Source of the DNA: Argyresthia goedartella
Lineage: Eukaryota; Arthropoda; Insecta; Lepidoptera; Argyresthiidae
NCBI GenBank assembly: GCA_949825045.1
Contig: OX463814.1
Coordinates: 31,886,383-31,950,382, forward strand
Length of the DNA: 64,000 nt
Direction: 5' to 3'
Part shown: one piece after another, positions 33,525-46,900 of the stretch
Numbering within the stretch: the stretch's first letter is position 1
Layout: each line of letters starts with the position of its first letter
Notes under the pieces: model-generated
What the model saw: only the letters and a program-made list of their open reading frames with translations
The model's database searches: none
What the model was told of the DNA's origin: nothing
Made by a program: the position numbers and the translations under genes

Positions 33525-33530
33525 TTTATT
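33525..33530 (-). terminator. Probable HGSNAT polyadenylation signal
   Basis: TTTATT on the + strand reads AATAAA on the - strand, about 220 bp after the HGSNAT stop codon. A second candidate is at 33429-33434. The tail-to-tail gap to the CrebA signal is only about 130 bp. Confidence 0.45.
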
Positions 33531-33749
33531 ATCTTATATAACTGAATTACATCATAAAATAAAGTAGATAGGCAATTAAAATTAGCAACCATACAAGTAC
33601 ATTTTGTAAGAAATTTCTCAAAATAAGGACTAGAAATTACAAAAAGCAATCACACCAATCACTCGGTATTTCAGTCCATGGATATTGCGCACGTTCACAA
33701 CTTGGATACAATCGAGTCAAGCTTTCAAATCGAAAATAACAAAATTAGA

Positions 33750-34044
33750 TCACAGAGTAATAAAGACCTTCTTCCTGGCCATCACGTGGGCTATAATAAC
33801 CCACAAGGCAGTTCCCCACACCGCTTCAACCAGATAGACCGTATGGGTCCTCATGTTCGGGACTCGCCAGTGGAAGGGGAAGATGTGGGCGCATATTTGG
33901 TGCCCCACGTAGAGAGCAATGGCGTTGAGGCCGGGAGCCCTGAAGGGGCCGCCGCCCCACGCGTGCCAGGCGTCAGTGAGGGCGTAGCAGATGCTGAGCA
34001 GCACCAGCGAACACGCTGAGGTTACCAGCACGAACGACATAGAC
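33750..34044 (-). CDS. Hgsnat: HGSNAT terminal coding exon
   Basis: The acceptor is ccctccacag on the - strand; it opens with the G that completes the Trp codon. It encodes SMSFVLVTSACSLVLLSICY, then GLNAIALYVGHQICAHIFPF and HWRV, and AVWGTALWVIIAHVMARKKV before a stop at 33750-33752. The GLNAI.LYVGH and FPFHW motifs and the short basic C-terminus match the family end. Confidence 0.95.
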
Positions 34045-37000
34045 CTGTGGAGGGATTGCAGGGTCATTTCTCGTTCAAGGAAAGGAAGCGTGTATCTAAA
34101 TTAAGATTACACTTGAAATACCTCGGTGTAATCATAACCTGACCAATATGGTCTAACGCTGCGGTGGGCTACTTAATGTCAAAACTCTCTAGGTCAACAA
34201 CGTAATATCAGTGGATTAAAAAGTTAATGGTTGCCTAGGTCAAAATATTGCAAAGTCAAATATTCTTCCGTTCACAAGTTCTGTAGGTAGGTAAATGGTT
34301 AACAATTTCAAAAACTCTTCAATTCACTCTTAAAATCCATTGCTCGCTATCACAGGTAGGATAAACTTAAGTAAATTCGATAGAGAATTAAAACGTGTAC
34401 CATCAGCGGTCCAGTACAGTAATAGGGAGAACCATTGACTTTTTAATCTATTGATAATACGTTGTCGGCCTAGAGAGTTTTTGACATTAAGTACACCCCT
34501 ATCGCTGAGGTGTGGCGGGATATCAAAACTACGTCATTTTCATTGACAAAAAAAACTTAGGGATCAAAATGATTACGTAGCGTGGATCTGCCGCCCTAAG
34601 CGATTCCTTCTTTGTTGTACCTATACAACATTTTTTCGGCGATGTGGCTATCTATGATACGTAAATTGCCTTAGATAAGTACAAAGAAGGTAAGCGTATT
34701 ATAATGCAAGTCCAACATGCTTTGAATGCTGTAATTCAAATTAAATTGATGTACAAGTAATAAGTCGTAATCTTTGAAGTAATAAACACCTTTGGCTATT
34801 AAGTGATTAGTTATCTGCTAATAATATACAGTTGACTCTTCTTTTACTTAATTGAGCTATAAATGATATATTAGTGGTAGCTGAGAAGGAATTATTAAAA
34901 ATTCATAAGCTTCGCACACTTTGTGCCAAGTATTTCAAATTTGGTAAGGATATAGGAAACCGCCGCAAGCAATTTGTGGCATGTTTGCTATAAATCCGAT
35001 ATGGCCGTCATCTGTGTGGTATTTTTAATAGATAGGCTTCTATTAGACACAAAATCTTGAGTAATACCAATTTTTATAAGCTTTAGGACGCGAGAAATTT
35101 CTTTCTAAGGTCGAATTTGTGTTTCAAAATCAATTTCAACCCCATTTTCTTTCTATTTCCCAATTTTTAGTTTGCTAGCTTTTGAAGCCAAATTTGGCCA
35201 GCTCCCAACCAAGATGGTGAAATATCAGACATGATGCTCTGGTCATGTTTACGATTGAATGCTAATGTTGTTTGAAATATGAAATGAACTTGATTTTATT
35301 AAGTAGATTACGAATATACTACTTCATACATTAGGGTAGGGGGTAGAGTAGGTAACCTGACTCCCTTTCGCGGTGAATACTTTGTCTATCTAAGGTCCCT
35401 ATCACAATTATCTTTGACGACATCTGTGGCGCAGCGGTTACGGCTCTGCCTACCATGCGAAAGATCCCGGGGTCGAGCCCTTGCTGGGGATACCGAGAAA
35501 AAAAAACGGGGTGGAAGAGGCACAGTTGTGCCGAAGTTTAATCAGTATCAACTCACCACAAGCTCTTATTAATCGGCACGATGCCGTGTTCCCTGGAGAA
35601 ACCGGCGAGCAGAGCGCCCGTGAGCGCGAACACGAGCGCCCAGGCGAGCCAGCGCGAGACGCGCGACTTGTGCGAGCGCTGCAGCAGGATGGTGGCGCCC
35701 GCTTGCACGCCGAACAGCGCTTGCACTATCGATGTCAGACAACCTGCAGAATCACAACCATATGTTCATATTGCTTTACCTACGGAAGAGGGATAAGGAC
35801 CTCCACTTAGATATTACACGACGATATAACTCAACTTCTTCACTGTCCTCCGCGCAAAGAACGGGGTGTTAATATAGTTCACGTTTGAGGGTATCTGTAA
35901 ACCTGGAATGTGTGCGAGACGCGGGACTTGTACGAGCGCTGCAGCAGGATGGTGGCACCCCCTTGCACGCCGAACAGCGCTTACGCTATCGATGTCAGAC
36001 AACCTGAGGAATGGCAACCATCTATATTCTTGCCACGGCTTGATCCAGAAGAGGTGTTTAATATTTATGCTTCGGAACGCACCGGTTTTTTGTTGCGCGG
36101 ATCGACCGCGAGTAATCGGGACATCACTAAGCGGAAACGGACCGCAGCTGTCACTCGTACCAACGAGAGGAAAAAATTGGAGGTTATCTTTTCTTTTTCT
36201 CGTCGGGAGAACAAACATGTCTACCAAGGCATCGGGCCATTGATGGTATTTCGGTGTACTAATTGTCTAAACAGGCGTCGAGCCTGGTCGGAGTGTAAAT
36301 CTACCACATCGTCGGGAAATAAGTAGATTCGCGTCAGCGATTAAGTGATCCGTGTTGATTGGACATCGTCGTATTGGACGGCGACTTCATGTGTCGGCAG
36401 GCAGCACGCCGGCGACAGCGTCGGGCAGCAACGATAGTGATTCGATTCCTATCCTATCCCAATTCTGCTCTTATCCCGTATTCCTGTCTCGAATCGAGCT
36501 TTCGATTTCCTGTCTACGGCGACAAAGGTCAGTAAAAATTCATTCACTTCTTTTCTCCCGTGCTGGCAAAAACCCAGCCCCCTCAGGATTCCACGCCGTT
36601 CGGTAGGCGTGGAATATAATCAATTTGGTAGCAGGCGCGGTTTTCCTAGTGGGAAATCATCGATTCACGGTTCTAGGGTTGTTTTGTTGCCACATTGTAG
36701 TTGGGAGAAAAGAATATCTCAGATTGGCTCAAGTCGGCAATGAGTCTGTGGTCGGTACCACAATTAAAGTTCATTTTCGGTTAGTGAAAGTATAAGTGTC
36801 AATTAGTTCACAATTATTATAAATTTGTAGTCGGAAACTACTGTTTGTGCGCATAAAAGATTGAACAGTCATTCTGCGAAGTAACTAGATTGTATTACTT
36901 GCGGTAGAACGTCGGGTTCTACAGTACTGCAGTGTTATTTCGGTTTACACATCAGGGTCGGGCTATTTAAGGGGTATTAAGCTGGTTTTGCTGACCTCAA

Positions 37001-40000
37001 AAGAAGAGTGGGTCATATCGGAGGGGCCACTTCTAGAAAAATAGTTTTTTATAATAACCTTTTGTGTGTTATTTGTATTGTACCACATGGTGGCATTCTC
37101 TAATTGATTTAGAGTGTATATTATAAGGTGTATGTCCACAGGGCGACCATATTAAATATTGTTTAGGATTTAATTGTTTTAGTGGTTGCCTTGGTTTTTA
37201 CAACTTAGTCTTAATTTCTGTGCCCAACGCTGACGGGCAAGTGCTGGTATCTGGCTGTGCTTAGTTCGGTAGTGAAGCATAGGACCAGAAACAATTAAAT
37301 CGGTAACCATGGCACCTTCGCCCTTGACGGTACTGCGGTATGGTGTCCGTGAGGAGATGAGATGGCTCGCCCATACTCACAAGTATGTGGAGCGACCTGA
37401 CATGGACGATGTCCTGCTCAAGCGTGTGGAGGACGCAATGACACGCGTCGGGAAGGTGTGTCGGCTGGCTGCGGAGGCTGAAGCCCTCGGGCTTACGGAT
37501 GAGGCCTCGGTGGCTGCAGTGAAGCAGCTCTGCGCGGATGCTGACCAAGCGATGGAGTGCTTGGGCGACATCGAGCGTCGCGCCGAAAAAATTAAGCGGT
37601 CGCGTCGGGATGACCGCGGGGAGGGTAGCGGAGACCCGCCCCCTAAGGGTGTTGTTGGACGGCTGCCACACCTGGAGATTCCGGCCTTCGGTGGGGCAAT
37701 TGATGAGTGGCCGGCATTCATCAATTTATTCGATAGTCTGGTCCACGGTCGGGACGACCTGGACAACGCCTACAAGTTGGCCCAACTATTGATGGCACTG
37801 CGGGGTGAACCGAAGGAGTTTGTCGGTCACCTAACGGTCACGGCGGGCAATTATGAGATTGCCCGGGTCATATTGTTTGACCGCTACCAACACAACCGGC
37901 GGTTGGTTGATGCGCAGCTGGGGAAGCTGTTTAGCATACCAAGAGTAACCCGGGATGTTGACATCCGGGTACAGGTGCTCAACCCTGTGCTGGTGGCCAC
38001 TAAGGCCCTTCAGAACCTTGGTCTGCCGGTAGACCAATGGTCATATATCGTGTTATATATGGTTTTGTCACGGTTGCCTGCAGCTGTTCAAAGTCGGTTT
38101 GAACAGCTGCATGGGGGCAGTAGCTCGGAACTGCCCATGCTCGTCCAATTAACGGATTTTTTGGAGGGTGAATGCAGGCGATGCGACACATTGGATTCGG
38201 AGGCCAGTGTGCAGCGCCAACCCGCGCGGATGCGGGAGGGGCCGCGCCCCCCACCCCCACGGGGGGGTGGGCGGTCAAAACCAACTGCAACCAATTGACA
38301 CAAAATGAAAATGTATATAGACATAATATGAATATAACTATGTACAATTTATGTACATATAATAATAAGTTTGATATTATTGACACTAACAATTATGTTA
38401 GTAATTATTTTACTATGACTAAAGGTAAATTTTACCTTTCAAATTATTGTAAACGACAAATAGCTATGTCACTATTATATTTATATGACATTACAGCCAA
38501 AAATTTGGCTTCTAACTCTGCTTTTACTGAGCAGCCTAATATGAATCTGGTATCAGACCAGAATAACAGGATGCATTTAAATTAGTTCATAGGACAACAG
38601 AGGACCCAGGCTCTGGCAACATATGTTCTAGTATATTAGAAAACCCTAAGAATAAGGGAAGCTCACATGCTAAGTATATAAGCCTGGTTCATCAGAATAT
38701 TCAATGTATTAGAGGCAAAGATCTACAAATAGAGTTATTTTTAAATTGTAATAAAATTGACATTTTGTGCATAACAGAGCACTGGTTAACTATTAATGAA
38801 ATTATGTTTAGCTTTAAAGATCACCAGGTTGGTAGTTCGTTCACCAGACTTAATTCAATACATGGTGGGGCATTAATCATACTAAACAATCATATGAAAT
38901 TCAAGGAACGTAAGGACATTGTTTCCTTATCTGTTGAACGAACTATAGAACTTGCAGCTGTGGAATTAGAACAGTTCATCGTTATATGTGTCTATAGGCC
39001 ACCCTTGAGCGACTTTGAAATGTTCGAGAAAATAATGGAATCCGTCCTAACTATTTCATCACACAGTACGAAACGATTAATTATATGTGGTGACTTTAAT
39101 GTTAATCTGTTAGAAAGAACTACTCTCAGCGTTAGATTAATAAATCTTTTCTCATCATTTAGGCTTAGCCATTTATTTATGGAGCCAACAAGAGTGACTG
39201 CTACTAGTGCTACATGCATTGACAACATTTTTACTGATGTTATTCCAATCAGTAAAAGTGTTATCAGTGAATTGGATTCAGATCATTTAGGTCAATTATT
39301 TCAATTTGATTCTATTAGAGAACCTGTCATTAAAAAGAAAATTTCGTTTGTGCCAATAACTGCTGACCGGTTAGAAAGAATGAGATACTCTTTAGCCCAG
39401 GAACTACCGTTTTTGGCTGCTGAACAGTCTCCTAATATAATGTATAACTTATTCTTTGAAACCTTTATGAAACAGTACAGCGCGATATTCACTTCAAAAT
39501 CGGTTGTGGTTAGTGGTTCAAACGACTTTAGTACGTGGGCTACTGCAGAGTTGCATAAACGCAGGCAAGCATTGTATGCATTGTATGAGGAACGACGGTT
39601 CAACATGAGTGACGAATTTAAAGAACAAGTCAAACAGTTCTCCAAACAATTTAAATTAGACTGTCATACAGCTAAACGTAATTTTCTGAGTAGTAAAATT
39701 AAGAATAGTTCCGATGTTATAAAAACGACTTGGAAAATAATTAATGAGGAGGCCGGTCGTAGTAAAAAAGCGAGTCACGATTACGAACTAAAAATCAATG
39801 GACAGCTTACGAGTTCTAGCTTAGAAGTTGCAACTGAATTTGAATCGTTTTTTACTAATGCACCGGCTTCCACGACTAAGTATTTAAATTCGTCACCTTT
39901 GTCTGCTGTTGCAATATTAAAAGATAATGTCTCAGAGTGTGCTTCATACTTGAATTTTAAGCACGTCACAAGTTCAGATGTCGTAAAGGCATTTAAATTG

Positions 40001-43000
40001 ATAAATGTTAAGAAAACGAATGATCTTTGGGGACTCTCTGTTCACGTCGTTAAATCCCTGATCGAATTAATTGCACCTGACCTAGCGGTCATTTTCAACA
40101 ATTGTATAGACTGCGGTGAATTTCCTGATTTAATGAAACAAAGTAAGATAATTCCCCTCTTCAAAGCAGGTAGTACTCAAGACCCCACCAATTTCAGACC
40201 TATATCAATACTACCAACTTTTAGTAAAATTTTTGAGAAATTAATCTTATCACAGCTATTACATCATTTTGAATCAAATAAGCTAATGCATAACAAACAG
40301 TTTGGATTCACTCGCGGTCGTTCAACAACAGATGCCGGAATTCAGTTCATTGAAAGTATTTTTGATGCCTGGGAAGAGTCACAAGATGCCCTAGGCATTT
40401 TTTGTGACTTATCTAAGGCTTTTGATTGCGTTTGTCATGAAACATTGATCAGGAAATTACATCATTATGGAGTTAGAGACACGTCATTGAATTTGTTAAA
40501 ATCTTATCTGAACGGAAGAATACAAAGGGTAGACGTAAACGGAGAACGATCACCAGGATCATTGGTTTCTTTGGGCGTGCCACAGGGCTCAATATTGGGA
40601 CCCTTCCTATTCCTCATCTATATAAACGACTTACCCTATCTAGGAAGGGACTGTCATGATATGGTACTGTTTGCTGATGACACCTCACTTATTTTTAAAA
40701 CAAAGCGAAACCAACACGCTACTGATGATCACGTGAACAATACCATATCAAGAGTGGTAAATTGGTTTAATGTTAATAATTTGCTATTAAATGAGAAAAA
40801 GACTAAATGTGTTAAGTTTCTTACTACTAACGTTAAAAATAATCAGACATGTATAACAATTAAAAATGAGGAATTGGAATTGGTAACCAGCACAGTGTTT
40901 CTAGGTATAACGTTGGATTCCAAACTCCAATGGGGTCCACATATTGATAAGCTATCGAACAGACTGAGCTCTGCAGCTTTTGCATGCAGGAAAATCCGTC
41001 ACTTGACAGATTTAAAAACAGCCAGATTAGTTTATTTTAGTTATTTTCATAGTATTATGTCCTACGGTATTCTGCTCTGGGGCAGTGCTGCTGACATAAA
41101 TACTATTTTTGTGCTGCAGAAGCGGGCTGTTCGTGCGATTTATAAAATTTATAAAATGAATAATAGAGATTCTCTTAGAAATAAGTTTAAAGAAGTAAAT
41201 ATATTGACAGTCCATAGTCAATATATTTACGAGAATATTATGTATGTCCATAAGAACATTGTTAACTTTCGAAGAAACTGTGATATACATAACTTTAATA
41301 CTAGAAACAAGGATAAACTTGCAGTGCCCACTACTCGGCTCCATAAAATAAAAAACTCGTTCAAGGGTAATTGTGTAAGATTTTACAATAAACTCCCAAG
41401 CACTTTGACAGATCTATCAATTAATAAGTTCAAGAAATACATCAAGCAAAGGCTTATTTCTAAAGCTTACTACAGTATTAAAGAGTACATAGACGATAAA
41501 AATGCTTGGGACTGAATTGTTCTAATTAATTGTGAGCATCCTCACTGCCAGAGTTTCTTTTACTGGACACTTGGAGGCCTTTTACACCTCCAAAGATTAA
41601 TTTAATTATACAACTGTTGACTGTGGGGACCATTTACATCTCCTATTATCATTGTATTATTGACTAAAGAGACTATACATCTCTGTTATTTATATTTTAA
41701 TTATTTTATTATGACATTTGAGACTCTTTACATCTCTCAGAAACAATAATTAAGTACTTTTTTTTTCTGATAATATGATAATAATACCAAATGTTCTGTA
41801 AAAAATGAAATGAAATGAAATGACATGTGAAAGTGCCCTTGTGGCCTATTTACAGAATAAACGTTTTGAGTTTTTGAGTTTTTGAAACAATTTGGCGTTT
41901 TGAGTGCCGCGCCGTCGGGTGACGGCTGTGTGCACTGCGACAGTGCCGGTCATGAAGTGACCAGTTGCGCCAACTTTAAGGCGCTCGGTGTGGCTGCCCG
42001 CAGGAAGGTGGTCTTCCGCCACCGGTTGTGTTTCGGTTGTTTGGGGCCGCACCCGCTGAGCGAGTGCTCACGCGCGTCCCCCTGTGAGTGCTGCGGTGGC
42101 AAGCACCACATCGTGTTGTGCCTGAACCGGTCAGGCCCTTCGGACGGTCATCAGGGCCGGACTCAGGTTGGTCGGTCACAGGGCCCAACCAGGGCCGGAC
42201 CCAGTCCCCCTCCGGGCAACGGGAGTCACCAACGGGGTGACTGGGGTACCCGCGGACGGGACCCCCCCCGAGGGGAAGGGGGCAGCGCGGGGGGTAACAG
42301 GTGGGATAGCCGGGGTTCGGTCGCCGCTGTCCAGGGTCAGCGAGGACTTCGGGCCGCTGGCTCACCGCGTGTTACGGGCGGGTGTCAGATGGCACCTATG
42401 AGTGGCGCGAAGGCTGGGAGCCCACCACCTTCTGCGCCACCCTGCCCGTCGCTCTGGGAGGCGAACAGGGAGGCGAACAGTCGGATGTCGCCCCCATTCC
42501 TAGAGCGCCCCCGGTTGGATCCGCTCTCCCCCCTCCATCCACGGTGGCCACCGGGCACACCGTTCACAGTCCGGTATGGTCGGGTACCGGGACAGCGAGG
42601 GGCCTATTATGCGGGTTGGGACCCCCTGATGTACATACGGTCTGATATGCCACCGGTGGCATATCAGCAGCCGAGTTACCAGGCCGACGGGGGTCCCAGC
42701 GGGTTCGGATCCCGCGGAGGTTCCCGCTAGGGACACGCCGCCCACTTACAGGGTGCCGCCACTCCACAGACGGTCATGCTCCCCACCGCCTCGGTGATAG
42801 CGTGGAGTTCGGACGGCAAATCTTATGTGGCACGAGCACTATTGGACTCGGGGGCGCAGGGGTGCTTAGTCTCGTGCAACCTTGTAAGACGGTTGGGCAT
42901 TTCGGTAAGGGAGTATCCACATTCCATTCGGGGAATTGGGAACTGTTATGTATGTGATAGTAGGGTAGGTGCGCAAAGCAGCGCACTGACATGTTAGTCT

Positions 43001-43926
43001 GGTAATAAATGGTTGTACAGGACGCACGTCTATTATTTAACAGTGGCGAACGCGGAAAAACAAATACGAACTATCAAACGGACAAAATATTAACTATCTG
43101 TGCAGTGTGTTTGCAGTGTTGATTAGCAAAATGTCAGTCGGGAAGGTTCGGGAGTTTGCTGTAAAGACCGGGAATTGGTCTAGCTATGTGGAAAGACTGG
43201 AGAGTTATTTCTTGGTTAACAAAGTGGCAGCGGAGTTTCAACTACCGACATTAATTTCGGTGATGGGCGAGGACGCGTATGAACTTTTGGCTACGTTGGC
43301 TAGCCCTACGAAGCCATCAGCGTTAAACTACCAACGGGCCGTGGAGTTATTGGCTGTCCACCTGCAGCCAAAACCATCGGAGTTGGCGGAACGTTACAAA
43401 TTCCGTCAACGTCGACAACTCAGTAACGAGTCAATTGCCGAGTATGTGACGGAGCTTAAAAAACTGTCAAGATTTTGCGAGTTTGGATCGGCCCTAGATG
43501 AAAATCTTCGAGATCAGCTGGTTTGTGGGTTGAAAAGCGAGATAATTCGGCAAAGACTATTCGCGGAGGACAAGTTACAGTATACTCGAGCTGTTTCTTT
43601 GGCCTTATCATTGGAAGCTGCTGAAAGAGACGCAAATGCTGTGGAGCGGGGCGCTGTGGAGCTGGCAGAAAGAATGCATAAGTTAAATTACGGCGAATGT
43701 ACAAGATGCGGAGACAGCAGACATCAAGGTAGCAACTGTGTATATAAAGATTACGTGTGCAGCCTTTGTCAAGAAATCGGTCACTTGAGGAGGATGTGTC
43801 CCAGAAGATCCAGGAATATGGAGTACAACCATTCGAGACGGCGGGGACAAACGGCGGGAACAGCCGGTAGTTTTGAAACAAGATCATCACGCGGAGGCCG
43901 CATGATCGGGCGTGGAGCGAGCACCA

Positions 43927-43958
<32 letters not shown>

Positions 43959-46900
43959 CGAGGCTCGTGGTCCAGAGGCGCGGGGCGCGGGGCGCGCGGT
44001 GCAGCGAGAGGGGGCCGGGAGCGGGCTCATGCTTCATTTCACTCGTTAGAAGAGCAAGGAGAGATGTTTTGCGATGATGACACCAATATCACACATACGG
44101 ATGTTGACAGCGAAGAAGAACAGCCTATGTACCAGATGGCGTTAAGCAAATATAAACCGGTGTGTATGGATATTATGGTTGAAAATCGTTTGTTAGCAAT
44201 GGAGGTCGATACTGGATCGGCGTTATCTTGTATTGGTAGAAATGTCTATGACGAACTATTTAGCAACTTGCAGTTAAATTCCTGTAATTTGACCCTAAAG
44301 TTTTATGACGGATCGACAGTTCAGCCCTTGGGGTACATAGAAGTCGTCGTCAGTTATGAAAATAAAACGAAAACGCTAGACTTGTATGTAATGAACAGGG
44401 GAACCACAAATCTGTTGGGTAGGCAATGGTTAGCGGAATTGAATATACCTGTTAAAATGCATAAAGTTAACCTGCTAAACAACAATGTTATATCGGATGA
44501 TCAATCAAACAATCAGAAAATTATAGGTAATATTATTTCCAGACATGAATCGTTGTTCGACGGCACATTGGGTAAATACACCGGGGGCTGTGCCGCGCTG
44601 AGTGTGCGCGAGGGCGCGGTACCTATCTACTGTCGCGCGCGGCCGCTGCCGTATGCGCTGCGCGAGCGCGTCGACGCCGAGCTGGACGGCATGCTACGGG
44701 CCGGAGTTGTCGAGCCGGTCACCCACTCCGACTGGGCCACGCCGCTGGTCGTGGTAAACAAAGCCGACGGTGGTTTGAGAATATGTGCCGACTATAAGGT
44801 AACCCTGAACAAAGTTTTAGAGATTGACAGATACCCGGTTCCAAAAATGGAGGATTTGTTTAGTCATCTAAGTGGGAATAAATTATTTACGAAGCTAGAC
44901 CTCTCTCAAGCCTATAATCAGATTGAATTATCGGAGGATTCAAAGAAGTTTACAGTCATAAACACACACAGGGGGCTATTCAAGTATTCTAGACTCGTAT
45001 ATGGATTATCATCCAGTCCCGGAATTTTTCAGAAAATTATGGTAAATTTGTTTAGTAACTTACCAAGTGTTGTAGTGTTCTATGATGATATATTGATTAA
45101 AAACAAAGACTTAGAAAGCCATTTACAATCAATCAAAGAAGTCTTAGAGATTTTAGAAAAAAATGGTTTAAAAATTAAAAAGTCTAAATGCGAATTCCTA
45201 GCAAAAGAAGTAAGGTACCTAGGGTTCATTATAGACGAAAACGGGGTTCGGGTGGACCCTGAAAAGGTGAAGGCTATCACAACAATGCCCCACCCAAGAA
45301 ACGTAACAGAGTTAAAATCATTCTTAGGGATGGTGAATTTCTACGGTAAATTCATAGATAAATTAAGTGCATATTTATCACCTCTTTACAAGCTTTTAAA
45401 AAAGGATTGTTATTGGGAATGGGGCATGGAACAGAATGAAGCTTTTGAGACAGTAAAGAGGCTACTCATTAGTACAAAGACGCTCGTTCACTTCGACATG
45501 GGCATGGAGACCGTGCTGACGGTGGACGCGAGCTCGCGCGGGCTCGGCGCCGTGCTGGCGCAGCGCACGCCGTCGCCGGCGGGCGGCAGCGGCGGCGGCT
45601 GCGGACACGAACGCGTCGTCGCGTACGCTTCAAGGTCATTGACCACTCACGAGGTTCACTATAGTCAAATCCACAAAGAGGCCTTGGCGATTGTGTTCGC
45701 GATTGACAAGTTCCACCAATACTTATATGGCAGGAAATTTGTGCTGCGCACCGACCATAAGCCGCTCGTGAGCATATTCGGACCGAATATTGGCATTCCT
45801 AGTGCAGCAGCCAGTCGTTTGCAACGCTGGGCAGTTAAGCTCTCAGCGTATGATTTTGCAATCGAGTACATTAAGACGGATAAGAACACCGCCGATGTTT
45901 TGTCGCGACTAATTAAATCACAGAAAGATGAGGTAGCATCTGAAAAGGAAGATATTCCAGAACAAACTTATTTGCATTTTGCAACAGACGCTCTGTTGCT
46001 AGATTACAATGTTCTTAGAAGAGAGACTCGTAGTGACCCTATCCTCAGTCGTGTTCTGAGTTACATTAGTGATGGTTGGCCATCAGAGGTGGAAATAAGG
46101 GAACTAAAACCTTACTTTAACAGAAAAACCGAGCTCTACAGTGAACTAGGATGTGTCATGTGGGGTCACCGCATAGTAGTACCAGCCGCATGTAGGAAAA
46201 AAGTAATCACAGAGCTACACGACCCACATATGGGAATAGTAAAAACCAAATCATTAGCTCGTAGCTATGTTTGGTGGGCGGGGATAGACGAGGCGGTGGA
46301 GGCAGAGTGCCGTGCGTGCGCGGTGTGCGCCGCCGTGGCAGACGCGCCGCCCGGCCACGTCTTGCACTCATGGCCGTGGCCGTCCCGGCCCTGGTCGCGA
46401 CTACACTTAGATTTTCTCGGACCCATTAAGGGTGTGACGTATTTAGTGGTGGTTGATTCATGTTCAAAATGGATTGAAGCCATTAGAATGAAAAGAACCA
46501 CAGCATCAGCAGTTATAGCTACGCTAAGAGACTTGTGGGCCAAGTTTGGCTTACCAAAACAAATCGTCAGTGACAATGGCCCGCCATTTTCTAGCTCAGA
46601 ATTTCAAATGTTTTTAACACATAACGGTATAGAACACATTTTTAGCGCTCCTTATCATCCGGCTTCCAACGGAGCTGCGGAAAGCGCGGTTAAAATCTGT
46701 AAACGTGCTATTAAAAAGGCATATAAACAAAATGTAGACGTGCATACAGCTTTATGTAGGTTCTTATTGGCGTATAGAAATACCGAACATGCTACCATCG
46801 GCGATAGTCCAGCAAAAATCTTACAGGGCCGAAACCTCCGTATGAGACTAGATGTACTGAAACCAGAACGAGAAACGAGAGTAGCCGCTCGTCAAGCGCG

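Noticed and set aside
33678..34019. + strand ORF of 113 codons
   Set aside because: Shadow of the last HGSNAT exon on the other strand.
38172..38585. ORF of 137 codons spanning the Pao gag/LINE border
   Set aside because: It crosses the insertion junction at about 38297 and is in a different frame from gag; a chimera, not a gene.
43456..44037. - strand ORF of 193 codons
   Set aside because: Shadow of the Gypsy gag region (poly-Gly/Arg tract); no independent signal.
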